From Aquimarina megaterium XH134 (GTDB lineage: Bacteria > Bacteroidota > Bacteroidia > Flavobacteriales > Flavobacteriaceae): a stretch of 64,000 nt of DNA. The notes below the pieces were generated by a model. It saw only the letters and a list, made by a program, of their open reading frames with translations. It did not search any database and was not told the origin of the DNA. Position numbers and translations under genes: made by a program. The DNA lies in contig NZ_JACB01000010.1 of assembly GCF_000520975.1 (NCBI RefSeq), positions 114,909 through 178,908 on the forward strand, given 5' to 3'. This document shows, one piece after another, positions 8,624 to 18,600 of this stretch; position 1 is the stretch's first letter, and each line of letters starts with the position of its first letter.

Positions 8624-10696
8624 TTAGAAAGAATATATAGATAAATGTTTATGGATAACTTTTTTTAAAATTTCTGGATCAATAGGTTTAGCTATAAAAT
8701 CATCACATCCAGCAGCAAAAACGTTTAGTATATCTTCTTTGTTAGCATAGGCTGTTTGTGCAATCACAGGAAGTTCTGGATGTAATTTTTTTATCAGTTT
8801 TGTAGCATCATATCCATCCATTTCTGGCATCTTCATGTCCATAAACACCAGGCTTATGGGATTGTTTTCTTTACAAAATATTACTGCTTCTTTTCCATTT
8901 TTAGCACGATGAATGGTAAAGTGATAATTTTCTATTTTTAGTAAGATTGTTTTAAGGACCAAAAAATTAACGTCGCCATCTTCTGCAATCAGGATGGTGT
9001 GTTGCCTGGTTTTTGTGTCTTTGTATAATGTAGATGATATTGTATTAAGAGGATTAGAAATGGTAATAGGGCGATAGGGCAACTCAACTCGAAATGTAGA
9101 TCCTTTGTCAGGAATAGAAGAAAAAGATAACTCACCTTTCATCAGGTTAGTGTACTCTTTGGCGATAGTAAGCCCCAATCCTAATCCTCCATATTTTCTT
9201 GAAATTTGATTTTCTGATTGAGAAAAACTCTTAAATATAAGCTGTTGATTCTTAGGGTCAATTCCTATTCCAGAGTCCCGTACATTAATAACCAAAAGAT
9301 CTGCTTGTAACATAACCGAAATAAGTACAGCTCCTCTTTGAGTGTATTTAACCGCATTTTTAACTAGACTAGTTATAATTTTGATAAGCTTAGATTTGTC
9401 AATATGCACATAACGTTGATTGTCCAACAGGTTATTATTAAGTATAAGGGAAATCCCTTTTTTCTTTGCTATTATTTCGAAAGTTGAAAAAACAATATCA
9501 AAAACTTCGTATAGGTCAGTCTCTTCCCGAGTAAGAATGACCTGTTTAGTTTGTAGTTTAGAAATTTCAAGTATGTTATCCATACTATCAATTAATTGTT
9601 TACTGCTGTCAACTATAATTTTGGTGTATTTTGCTTTTTGGTTATCTGTTGTGCTAGATTCTTTAAGAAGTCTCGAAAAACCAATAATACCATTCATTGG
9701 TGTTCGAATTTCATGAGATATGTTATAAATAAATGCTGTTTTTAATTGATTATCCTTTTCGGCATTATCTTTTGCTATTCTAAGTGCTTTTGTCCTATGT
9801 TTTACAGTGTAACCCAAATAAAAGTTGATCCCTAAAACAATGAGTAAACCTAGCAATATAAAAAAGACAAGAGGAATCAAAAAATTGGGATTTTTATAAA
9901 ATGGTTTTGTTTTAGTGTAAAGCCAGTTTTCTACAATATTTTGTTTTTCGCTATCAGAAATATTGTTAATTGTTTTTTGAATGATTTTATTTAAAACAGT
10001 ATTGTCTTTATCTACAGCAATACTCGGGATATAAGAGTATTTAGTCTCGGCTATGATTTTAAGATTGTCGAAGTTTTTAGACTTTATTAAAAAATTAGCT
10101 ACAGTTTTTGGACCAAAATACGCATCGTGTTTTCCTGTCTGCACCATTTGTAGTGCTATACTTTCGTTGAGATAAGTTTTCAGTTTGATTTCTGGATGCT
10201 TTTTTCTTAAGTATTCTTCTGAAGAATACCCAAGAGGAACTGTTATAGTTTTTGTGCTAAAATCTTTTAAAGTAAGTCCATCAGGAGTATCTTTTGAAGC
10301 TACAAGAACAAAAGGAGTGTTAAAGAATTCGGTATAAAAATTTAGATATTGACTACGATCCCAGGTTTGTTGAGCTTCCAGAATCATATCAATCTTTTTA
10401 CTCTTGGCATCCTTTACCAGTTGTGACCAATTAGAATAATACCTTTTTTTAAATTTATGATCTATTTTATCTTCAATCAGGTTAAAATATTCAATAAAAA
10501 TACCTTCAATAGTAGTGTTGTTATTTATAAATTGATACGGAGGGTAGTACGGAAATAAAGCAATTGTAATAGAATCATTTTGTTTTAACCAATCCGCTTC
10601 AGCGTTCGTTACTATTTTTTCTTTTGAACAAGAAAAAAATAAAATTGAACACAGAAAAAACAGAAAGGGTAAAAGAAATGTTTTTCGATTACGCAT
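8624..10696 (-). CDS. Hybrid sensor histidine kinase, tandem paralogue
   Basis: A 690-residue protein with the same order as the 6384 gene: signal with FFSC lipobox (Cys23), family-3 solute-binding-like sensor (SITIALFPYYPPYQFINNN), one helix at about 272-296, HisKA with His328, HATPase with GLGLGLTIA, and a C-terminal receiver with Asp620 in FMDMKMPEMDG. The two proteins align end to end, so they arose by tandem duplication; the sensor domains have diverged most, which suggests different ligands. They are 161 bp apart, so each may have its own promoter. Confidence 0.92.
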   Translation of the reverse strand: MRNRKTFLLPFLFFLCSILFFSCSKEKIVTNAEADWLKQNDSITIALFPYYPPYQFINNNTTIEGIFIEYFNLIEDKIDHKFKKRYYSNWSQLVKDAKSKKIDMILEAQQTWDRSQYLNFYTEFFNTPFVLVASKDTPDGLTLKDFSTKTITVPLGYSSEEYLRKKHPEIKLKTYLNESIALQMVQTGKHDAYFGPKTVANFLIKSKNFDNLKIIAETKYSYIPSIAVDKDNTVLNKIIQKTINNISDSEKQNIVENWLYTKTKPFYKNPNFLIPLVFFILLGLLIVLGINFYLGYTVKHRTKALRIAKDNAEKDNQLKTAFIYNISHEIRTPMNGIIGFSRLLKESSTTDNQKAKYTKIIVDSSKQLIDSMDNILEISKLQTKQVILTREETDLYEVFDIVFSTFEIIAKKKGISLILNNNLLDNQRYVHIDKSKLIKIITSLVKNAVKYTQRGAVLISVMLQADLLVINVRDSGIGIDPKNQQLIFKSFSQSENQISRKYGGLGLGLTIAKEYTNLMKGELSFSSIPDKGSTFRVELPYRPITISNPLNTISSTLYKDTKTRQHTILIAEDGDVNFLVLKTILLKIENYHFTIHRAKNGKEAVIFCKENNPISLVFMDMKMPEMDGYDATKLIKKLHPELPVIAQTAYANKEDILNVFAAGCDDFIAKPIDPEILKKVIHKHLSIYSF

Positions 10697-10792
10697 TTAA
10701 ATCAAATCTTCTAAGGTGATGATAATGATGTTGTTAACATATGTTAGAATTAAAGATAAGCATTATTTGTCCAACTATTAAGATAAGATATG

Positions 10793-11803
10793 CTACTTTT
10801 TTATTTCTGTACCGTCGGGATATAAAGCGAACCTGCCTTTAGAAGGGGAATGCACATGATCATAACTATCCCAAGGCCAACCTCCAAATTCTGTTTGTTG
10901 ATATTCTTGTATAGCTTCCCTGATTTCTATTTGGCTGTTCATAACAAATGGCCCATGTTTTACTACAGGTTCGTTAATAGGCTTACCTTGCAATAGTAAT
11001 ATATGAGCTTCTGTATTACCGTTTTTCAAAGTAAATTCCTGATCTGCGTTTAGAATAATTTCATGCTGTACAGGAATAGTATATCCTTCACTAGTAACTT
11101 CGGTTCCTTTAAAAAAATATAACGATCTGTTTATACCCTTAGAAGCTGTAGGAAAGTTAAACGTTGCATTAGCATCCATTTTGATAGTCCATATTGCTAT
11201 TTCATTAAGAGGATCTGCTGCCCAGGAATCAGGAGCAGAAGCGGGAGCTGTTGTATCATCTAATTTTCCAGCAATTAGGGTAATCTCGGTATCCTGTCCA
11301 AACTCATCCTGTTTCTTTATTTTAGGAACTTCTTCACTCCATAACATTTTAAAATGTGGCTCTTCCATTTTCTTATCCCTCGGAAGGTTAAGCCAAATCT
11401 GAAACAATAAAAAAGGATTTTCTTTTTCGGTATGTAACAATGGGAACATTTCAGAATGTTGAACACCTTTGCCCGCTGTCATCCATTGTACATCACCATT
11501 ACCAAAACGTCCTGCAGCCCCAAGTGAATCAGAGTGATCCACTAATCCTTTCTGAACAATTGTAACAGTTTCAAAACCACGATGCGGATGTGCCGGAAAA
11601 CCAGGAATCTTGGTGCCATGATACATTCGCCATCCATCTTTAAGCGTAAAATCCTGACCGATATTACGTCCTTCTAACGATGCATCGGGACCTAATTCTC
11701 CGTTTCCTTTTGGATATTGATCCTCGTGATATGCACAAAATAAAAATGGATCACTGGTTTCCCAAGGGAAGCCTAACGGTTTGATTTTAATAATTGCAGC
11801 CAT
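10793..11803 (-). CDS. Pirin-family cupin protein
   Basis: A 336-residue soluble bicupin. The N-terminal cupin contains [13 protein letters not shown] and GKGVQHSEM; His72, His74, His116 and Glu118 match the four iron ligands of human pirin (His56, His58, His101, Glu103). Pirins act as quercetinases or redox-linked regulators; which applies here is unknown. Its start codon lies inside the left copy of a 215-bp direct repeat whose other copy is the 3' end of the S10 gene, so pirin and S10 were probably adjacent before the peptide gene was inserted. Confidence 0.9.
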   Translation of the reverse strand: MAAIIKIKPLGFPWETSDPFLFCAYHEDQYPKGNGELGPDASLEGRNIGQDFTLKDGWRMYHGTKIPGFPAHPHRGFETVTIVQKGLVDHSDSLGAAGRFGNGDVQWMTAGKGVQHSEMFPLLHTEKENPFLLFQIWLNLPRDKKMEEPHFKMLWSEEVPKIKKQDEFGQDTEITLIAGKLDDTTAPASAPDSWAADPLNEIAIWTIKMDANATFNFPTASKGINRSLYFFKGTEVTSEGYTIPVQHEIILNADQEFTLKNGNTEAHILLLQGKPINEPVVKHGPFVMNSQIEIREAIQEYQQTEFGGWPWDSYDHVHSPSKGRFALYPDGTEIKK

Positions 11804-12016
11804 AAGCTTAATATTTTGATCTCTTATTTATAGTAACAGGTGATTGGCAATAAATGCTCTAATATTATCAGTCGCTTTAATCAGGTCTTCATTACGAAGG
11901 TACATCAAGTGATCAATACGATACCCTTTTAAAGTATAGACTATTTTTAAATTTTCCATTTGCGTTGAGTTGCCAAATCACATAATTAACATTAAAATAA
12001 GTCGTAGCATCATCGT
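11797..12016 (-). pseudogene. Decayed 3'-end copy of the S10 peptidase gene
   Basis: The minus strand reads ATTYFNVNYVIWQLNANGKF, then a frameshift, then MYLRNEDLIKATDNIRAF. The intact S10 gene has ATTYFNAKYVMWQLNANGKL and MYLRNEDLIKANDDIRAF. The duplication starts at CAGCCATAAGCTTAATATTT (11797 and again at 12688) and covers the last 200 or so bases of the gene. It carries stops and indels, so it is non-coding. With the intact copy it brackets the peptide-precursor gene at 12379. Confidence 0.85.
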
Positions 12017-12081
12017 TTTTTTGATTAGTGATTCTTTACTTTAAAGATACTGTTTAATAGTAAAATTTTTTGATTTTTTTG

Positions 12082-12129
12082 TTTCACGGAAAACAGGGTA
12101 GTAGTTGAAGTCTATACTAGATATGTTTG
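12082..12129 (+). promoter_or_regulatory. Shared-box promoter upstream of the peptide precursor
   Basis: The box TTTCACGGAAAACAGGGT (12082-12099) is followed, 19 nt after its 21-bp extent, by TATGTTTG (12122-12129), a match to the Bacteroidota -7 consensus TAnnTTTG. The same box with the same 19-nt spacing occurs at 62490 (+) and 52093 (-). The predicted transcript would have a leader of about 240 nt before the ATG at 12379. The rest of the 11804-12378 gap holds the S10 remnant and no ORF that can be supported. Confidence 0.6.
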
Positions 12130-12378
12130 ATTTAAATAATTGATATAATAAGTAGATGCAAATCTAATGACAACAATGATCTTTAGAATACTATCTATGT
12201 TATAAAATTTACTTAGAAGATTACCTGAAATAGAAGAAAAACATTTTTCAACTATACCATAAATGGATTTATCTATAAACTTAACCGAAGATACTTTGAG
12301 ACAAAACTTATAGTTCGAGTTACAAAAATTAGAGTGAAAACCAATATTCGATTTATTAATTATTAAATATTTTATACG

Positions 12379-12573
12379 ATGAAAAACATTTTAAAATTAG
12401 AAGGAGTTCGAAAACTAAGTAAACATCAACAGTTACATATTAAAGGTTCGGGGCCATCATTACCGCCAACTATTAAATGTTGCTCAAGTGGAGATGGTTG
12501 TACTATGGATAATAATCAAAGTTTATGTATCCCTGGTCGCTGTGACAAACGAGGAGGTTGCATCCTATTCTAA
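12379..12573 (+). CDS. Cys-rich secreted peptide precursor with GG-type leader
   Basis: A 64-residue peptide. The leader MKNILKLEGVRKLSKHQQLH followed by IKGSG is the Bacteroidota natural-product/bacteriocin leader pattern (LEGVxxLSKxxQxxIxGG), normally cut by a C39 peptidase-ABC exporter. The core has six cysteines (a CC pair and four singles) and many Gly, Pro and Asp residues. The final ILF is hydrophobic. No exporter, maturase or immunity gene lies in the window, so processing would have to be encoded elsewhere. It is preceded by a shared-box promoter and followed by a perfect hairpin. Activity (antimicrobial or signal) is not known. Confidence 0.75.
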   Translation: MKNILKLEGVRKLSKHQQLHIKGSGPSLPPTIKCCSSGDGCTMDNNQSLCIPGRCDKRGGCILF

Positions 12574-12580
12574 ATAGTAT

Positions 12581-12628
12581 GAAACAAATAGAGGGTGTAT
12601 GGTTTTTCATACACCCTCTATTTGTTTC
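12581..12628 (+). terminator. Perfect 21-bp hairpin after the peptide gene
   Basis: Bases 12581-12601 and 12608-12628 are exact inverted complements around a GTTTTT loop, 8 bp after the peptide stop codon. CCTTTTTAG follows, so a short U-tract is present a few bases later. It is probably a terminator for the peptide gene; the symmetry would also allow it to stop RNA polymerase or protect RNA from the other side. Confidence 0.75.
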
Positions 12629-12698
12629 GAACCTTTTTAGCTTAAGGAGAAGAATCAGTAATCTTTAAGAACAATTCAACTGGATTTCAGCCATAAGC

Positions 12699-14195
12699 TT
12701 AATATTTTGATCCCTTATTTATAGTAACAGATGATTTGGTAATAAATGCTCTAATATCATCATTCGCTTTAATCAGATCTTCATTTCGAAGGTACATCAT
12801 GTGACCACTGCGATATCCTTTAAAACTTAGGCGATCTTTAAGTTTTCCATTTGCGTTAAGTTGCCACATCACATATTTAGCATTAAAATAGGTCGTAGCA
12901 CCATCATAATAACCCGATTGGATCATCGTATGAAGGTTCGCATTCATGGCCATAGCTCTTCTTAGGTTTTCACCGGTATTATTACCTTTGGTTCTATCCC
13001 AGGGTCTAACAGGGCCAAACATATTGTATTTTAAATCGGTTTTAAATTTTAATTCCTGACTGTAATAATAGTTAATAGCAGGTGTAAAAGAATGAAGCCA
13101 GGAAGTTAATTCACTGTTATAATCAGGATTATCCCCTGCGTCTTTTATATCCATTCCTTTATAGCGAGAATCCAATCGGCCAATTGTATATCCTTCTTTA
13201 TCTCGTAAAAGGTCTTTCCAGAAATATGATTTTGGTACTTCGAGATTATGTTGTCGTATTGTTTTTTTAGAAAGCCCAGAGTAGTACGCCATCTTGTTAA
13301 TAACTTCTTCTTTTTTGGAAGCGTCCAGATATCCGCTTTTTACAATGGCTGGAAGCAGTTCATTAATGGTATAGTTCTCTACTTCTGGAAGTACTTCGAG
13401 TAAATCTTTATTCTGAAGCTCTGGAGACAACATCTTATGATACCATGCCGCTGCTGCAAAATAGGGTAATCGATTTGCTACTTCTACAGGGCCATCAAAT
13501 TTGAAGCCTATTTCAGTAGGAGAGACTAATATTACTCCGTTAAGATACATCCATTGGCGATTTTGAAGCTCTAGAGCCAGACCAGAAACTCGTGTGGTTC
13601 CATAGCTTTCTCCGATAAGGTATTTTGGAGATCGCCAACGATTATTTCGGGTTACAAATGTATTGATCCAATCGGCCAGGTATTTTACATCTGCTTTTAC
13701 CCCGAAGAATAATTTTTTATCAGGCATTTTTCCATCTTTTCCGGGGATCATTCTAGAATATCCTGTATTTACCGGGTTTACAAAAACAATATCTGCTACA
13801 TCCAATATCGAATTTGGATTAGCTTTAATTCCGTAGGGCTGTACAGGAAACCCTTCATTATCGATCTTAAGAATACGAGGCCCTGTATAGGCAATATGCA
13901 TCCAAACCGAAGCTGATCCCGGACCACCGTTAAATGAAATGAGTAAAGGTCGATTTTCATCATTTTTAATATCAGATCTTTTGTAATAGGTATAAGATAA
14001 AGAAGCTATAGGTACTCCTGTTTCATCCCAAACTGGTTGAAATCCCACCGTTGCTTTATAAGCAATGGCTTTTCCTTTTATCGTAGTTGTATGATTAGTT
14101 ACTATAGTAGTATCAATAGGAACTTTAACGTTTTGTGCTTCGGCATAAAGCGAAATAGTAAACACTGTAATGAATAAAGAAAATATGTTTTTCAT
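12699..14195 (-). CDS. S10-family serine carboxypeptidase-like protein, secreted
   Basis: A 498-residue protein. I start it at 14195 (MKNIFSLFITVFTISLYAEA), because this gives a signal peptide; the longer reading frame would overlap the upstream gene. NGGPGS (89-94), the nucleophile motif GESYGT with Ser197, Asp431 (YYDGAT) and His465 (SGHMMY) give the S10 triad. It is the last gene of a run with two amidohydrolases (25-bp gap), which suggests a periplasmic peptide-degradation role. Its 3' end is duplicated at 11797-12016. Confidence 0.88.
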   Translation of the reverse strand: MKNIFSLFITVFTISLYAEAQNVKVPIDTTIVTNHTTTIKGKAIAYKATVGFQPVWDETGVPIASLSYTYYKRSDIKNDENRPLLISFNGGPGSASVWMHIAYTGPRILKIDNEGFPVQPYGIKANPNSILDVADIVFVNPVNTGYSRMIPGKDGKMPDKKLFFGVKADVKYLADWINTFVTRNNRWRSPKYLIGESYGTTRVSGLALELQNRQWMYLNGVILVSPTEIGFKFDGPVEVANRLPYFAAAAWYHKMLSPELQNKDLLEVLPEVENYTINELLPAIVKSGYLDASKKEEVINKMAYYSGLSKKTIRQHNLEVPKSYFWKDLLRDKEGYTIGRLDSRYKGMDIKDAGDNPDYNSELTSWLHSFTPAINYYYSQELKFKTDLKYNMFGPVRPWDRTKGNNTGENLRRAMAMNANLHTMIQSGYYDGATTYFNAKYVMWQLNANGKLKDRLSFKGYRSGHMMYLRNEDLIKANDDIRAFITKSSVTINKGSKY

Positions 14196-14220
14196 TTTTA
14201 TGGTATCGTAATTAGTATTT

Positions 14221-15600
14221 TTAGTTTTTACTGGCATTCTGAGCAATTTGTTGCAATTTTTGATCGATAGCTTCTTTAGATAACCAATGCCCTCTAATCA
14301 TTACACCAGAAACCTGTGTTAAAGCTTTGATGTCTTCTAGTGGGTTTGCATCCAGAATAACAATGTCTGCATCCAATCCCTCTTTGATTTGCCCAAATGT
14401 ATCTTCTTTACCAAAAAACAAGGCAGGATTCATTGTTCCTGATTGCAGCACATCTAATGGCGTTAACCCAGCTGCTATCATTCCGTTGATTTCGTGATGA
14501 ATTGAGAATCCGGGAACATTAAATAATTGCGGGGCATCAGAACCTAATAATATTTGATGACCACTATCGTGTAATTTTTTTAATAATGTTCTTCTTATAG
14601 TATTAAATTGTTGCCATTGTTCTTTATTAAAATTGGGGTTCTCTTCGGTATATTGACCTTTTCGTTGCTTCCAATTTTGCAAGGTAGAAGCAGGCATATA
14701 TTTCATTTCGGGATCTTTCAATAACTCATCGGCAGTGACCGGAGCAAACCATCTTTCGAATAAACTTTGAGTAGGAACAATCCAGGTATTATTGTCTTTT
14801 GCAAGTTGTACCAATTCATCAATTTTGGACTCATCTGCCAGAGGAGTGAAATTGTACCCAAAGAAACCATTATCTCCCGGGTTTACATTTTCAGATTCGG
14901 GAACCAGCCCTTCTAAAAAGCCATCAATATGATCAATAGAAGCGTATTTACTTTGTATAGCATGTCGTATGCCAACATCAACAGGAACATGCCCAGAAAA
15001 AGGAATACCTACTTCGTTGGCAGTTTTTACCAATTGATCGAATACTTCTATCGTAATACCAGGATGGATTTTTAAGAAATCATACCCTTCTTTTTGATAC
15101 GCTGTTATTTTGGCAACAGCTTCTTCTTTTGTCTTTATAGAATTTCCGTTAAGAGATGGGCTAGAGGTAAAAATTCTAGGACTTAGGAGATCACCGGTCT
15201 CTGCACGTTGTCTTAGTTTTAGATGAGAAGGATCACCAAGCATACCTCGTATTGTTGTTATCCCGTTAGAAAGGTATAAAAACAAAACCTCTTCGATACG
15301 TTCTTTTGATGTCGAAGGTTGTGGGATATGTGCATGCATTTCTGCTAATCCTGGAATGATGTATTTTCCTTTGGCATTGATTTTTGTAGTATATCCTTCT
15401 GGATTTTCTATACTACTAGTGACTCTTTTTATTTTTCCAGAATCGATTACAATCTGTTGTTTTTCGATAGTAGTACCATTACTTACATCTACAATAGTGG
15501 CATCTGTAACCAGGATAGCAGTTGTACTCACTTGTTTTTGAGGTTGAGCACAAGAGGTAACCAATGCTGTAAGTAGTATGAAAAGATATGTTCTCATCAC
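14221..15600 (-). CDS. Amidohydrolase-family lipoprotein
   Basis: A 459-residue protein. The signal MMRTYLFILLTALVTSC ends at a lipobox Cys17, so it is probably membrane-anchored. The metal-dependent amidohydrolase core shows LAEMHAHI (HxH), a KIHPG lysine region near 178, FSGHVPVD, SIDHIDGF and LLGSDAPQLF (catalytic Asp). The imidazolonepropionase/prolidase-like branch is likely. It lies 54 bp after the 1102-residue amidohydrolase and 25 bp before S10. Substrates may be cyclic imides, N-acyl amino acids or Xaa-Pro peptides; the sequence does not decide. Confidence 0.87.
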   Translation of the reverse strand: MMRTYLFILLTALVTSCAQPQKQVSTTAILVTDATIVDVSNGTTIEKQQIVIDSGKIKRVTSSIENPEGYTTKINAKGKYIIPGLAEMHAHIPQPSTSKERIEEVLFLYLSNGITTIRGMLGDPSHLKLRQRAETGDLLSPRIFTSSPSLNGNSIKTKEEAVAKITAYQKEGYDFLKIHPGITIEVFDQLVKTANEVGIPFSGHVPVDVGIRHAIQSKYASIDHIDGFLEGLVPESENVNPGDNGFFGYNFTPLADESKIDELVQLAKDNNTWIVPTQSLFERWFAPVTADELLKDPEMKYMPASTLQNWKQRKGQYTEENPNFNKEQWQQFNTIRRTLLKKLHDSGHQILLGSDAPQLFNVPGFSIHHEINGMIAAGLTPLDVLQSGTMNPALFFGKEDTFGQIKEGLDADIVILDANPLEDIKALTQVSGVMIRGHWLSKEAIDQKLQQIAQNASKN

Positions 15601-15654
15601 CAGAGTTTTAAAATTTGATTGTTGATCTTTTTAGCCCTTGCAAGGGCCATAGAT

Positions 15655-18600
15655 CTAATTATGTCCTATGTGACATCCACATCCTGGTTTCATAAAGCTT
15701 TGTGCTTCTTTATGCCATGGGAAAGCTTGACTATAATTAGCATTCTCCCACCAGAATTTAGTTCGTGTTTTGGTTGTATTACCAATCTCATTCATGGTAT
15801 CGGTATCATATAAGCGTCCGTTTACCATAGTATATTTTACAGTTTCTGTATTTCTGATATTTTCTAACGGATTTTTATCAAGAACGATAAGGTCGGCTAG
15901 TTTTCCTTCTTTTAATGAACCAATATCATTTCCTGCACCAATATATTCTGCGCCATTTAGAGTTGCAGCTCTTAGTGCTTCGATATTAGTCATTCCTCCT
16001 TGCTGAAGTAACCATAACTCCCAATGCGCTCCCAGGCCTTGTAATTGTCCATGCGCTCCCAGGTTTACTTTAACTCCGGCGTCGGTTAATGCTTTACATG
16101 TTTTCGAAACCAGGATATGTCCATTTTCATATTCTTCATCAGGAACCATAGTTCTATGTCTTGCGCGAGCATCTATAATAGCTCTGGGAGTATATTTAAG
16201 TAGTTTTTCATTTTCCCAAACCTTATCTTTCTGGTAGAAATAGTACTCCCCATTCATCCCGCCATAATTTACAATTAATGTAGGCGTATACCCTGTATTA
16301 CTAGTTTTCCATAGTTCATTTACATCTTTATAAACCGGAGCAACAGGAATATTATGTTCAACTCCTGTATGTCCATCCATAATCATACTCATATTATGAT
16401 AAAAAGTTGATCCTCCTTCGGGTACTACATTGATTTGAAGTTCTCTTGCTGCCTGTATCACTTGTTGACGCTGATCTCTACGTGGTTGGTTATAACTCTT
16501 CACAGATTTAGCGCCAAACGCTTTAGTTCTTCTTATAGAAGATCGTGCATCTTCCAGTTTATTGATCACTGCTTTAAAGTCTCCATCTGCTCCGTATAGG
16601 ATAATTCCTGTAGAGTAGAGGCGTGGTCCCACCATTTCTCCACTTTTAATCATCTCAGACATAGTAAAAATCGACTCTGTATTGGCAGAGGGGTCATGAG
16701 ATGTGGTTACCCCAAAAGCTAGATTGGCATATAATTGCCAATGTTTTTGAGTTGTTAGACCATATCTAAACCCTCCTACGTGTGCATGTGCATCTACTAT
16801 ACCTGGCATAATTGTTTTACCTTTTACATCATATACCTTTGCGTCGCCTGGTACGGGCACTTCAGAAGTAGTTCCGATTTTTTCAATACGGTTATCTTTA
16901 ATAATGATAGTTCCATCTTCGATTACCTTATCACCTTCCATCGTGATTATTCTGGCATTGGTAAATGCAATTCTACCTTGTGGTACATCTGTTTTTACCT
17001 CTAAACCGATTTTGATCCCTGTTGCGGTTACTTCTCCTACTTTTTCTGGAGAGTTAGGCAAAAATGTAAAGTGGTCTTTAACCTCATTAGAGAAGTACTC
17101 ATCCCCAAGGGTCCATATTATTTTTTTACTATCTCTGGACCAATGAAGATTAACCCCTGCATCTTTAGAGACTTGAGATACTGGTACAGCCTTAGAGTTA
17201 TTATCCAGGTCTATTTCTTTACCATTAAGGACGAGTGGAGCAATAAATGCTTTATGCAGATTGGTAAAAGCAATCCATTTATTATCAGGACTAGGTACTA
17301 ATCGGTTGGCATATTTAGATTTTATATGTGTCTTTTTATCTTTTCCATTAAGATCAACAGATTTTAACTCCTTAGTAAGGTTTCCAAAGTATGTACCTCC
17401 GGTTTGATAAAAGATACGTTTTCCGTCTTTAGAAAACATAGGATATTCGCCTTCTTCTGTTATTAGTTTAGCATTACTACCAGAGGATGACATAGTATAA
17501 ATACCAGTATTTTTAGTAAAACTTAAACCCTGATCACTATTTCCATCTTCTTTTCTGAAAGCGATCAAGTTATTTGTAGCATTAAATACCGGAGTTCTAT
17601 AAATTCCTTTTTTTGTGGTTAGCTTGGTAGAAGTACCTCCCGAAGCAGGAATTTTATGTATTGCTCCCAGATTTTCATCATTCCAGGTGACATACACAAT
17701 ATGTTGACCATCTCTAGAGAAGCTAGGCTCAAACTCAAAATCAGAAGATTGGGTAGTAAGACGTTGCGGTTTCCCTTTGGGTAGACTTTTACTCCATAAA
17801 TGCCCAAGAGCACTAAATACTATAGTGTTACCATCTGGAGAAGTAACTGCGTTACGAATTACTTTGGAGGTAAACTTTTCGGGAGAAACCGGAGTGTTAA
17901 AATGCAAAGTTTCGGCAATTTTGATAGTAGCATCTACCGTAAACGGGATATTAGTCACTTGCTGATTCTCTACATTGATTTTATTGATTTTTCCACCAGC
18001 CCAGAATATGATTTCTTTGTTGTTAGGCATCCAACTAAAATTAGGATATATCCCAAAAATCGCCCACGCCTCCTGTTGATCTTTGTTTAATTTATCATAG
18101 ATTGGCCATTCTTCACCGGTTTCTAGATTATGAATATACAATACCGTTTTGGTACGAACTCTTTTTACGAAAGCGAGTTTTTTGCCATCCCTAGATACTT
18201 GTGGTCGTGCAGCGCCTCCTGGTCCCCCAGTAACAGTAATCGTTTTTCCGGTTTCGAATTCATATCTCTTAATAGCATAAATCTGCTTGTTTGGATCTTT
18301 ATTGTACTGAAAAAATCCACCAGGATACATATCCTCTGCATAGTACATATATTTACCATCAGGAGAAATATGAGGTTCATTAACATCCTGTTGGTCATTT
18401 TTTCTCTTGGTTAATTGTAACCCAGAACCCCCCGTGATATGATACTGCCACATTTCACCTGCACCCAGAGAACGCTGAGAGGTAAAGTGTTTTCTTGCTA
18501 CCAAATAATTACCATCGGGCATCCAGACAGCATTGTTTAATAATCTAAACTTTTCTTTGGTAATTTGTTTAGGCTGACTGCCATCACTATTCATCACCCA

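Noticed and set aside
15634..15647. GCCCTTGCAAGGGC palindrome as terminator of the large amidohydrolase
   Set aside because: It has no loop and no T-run in the gene's direction, and the next gene of the probable operon starts 34 bp further on.
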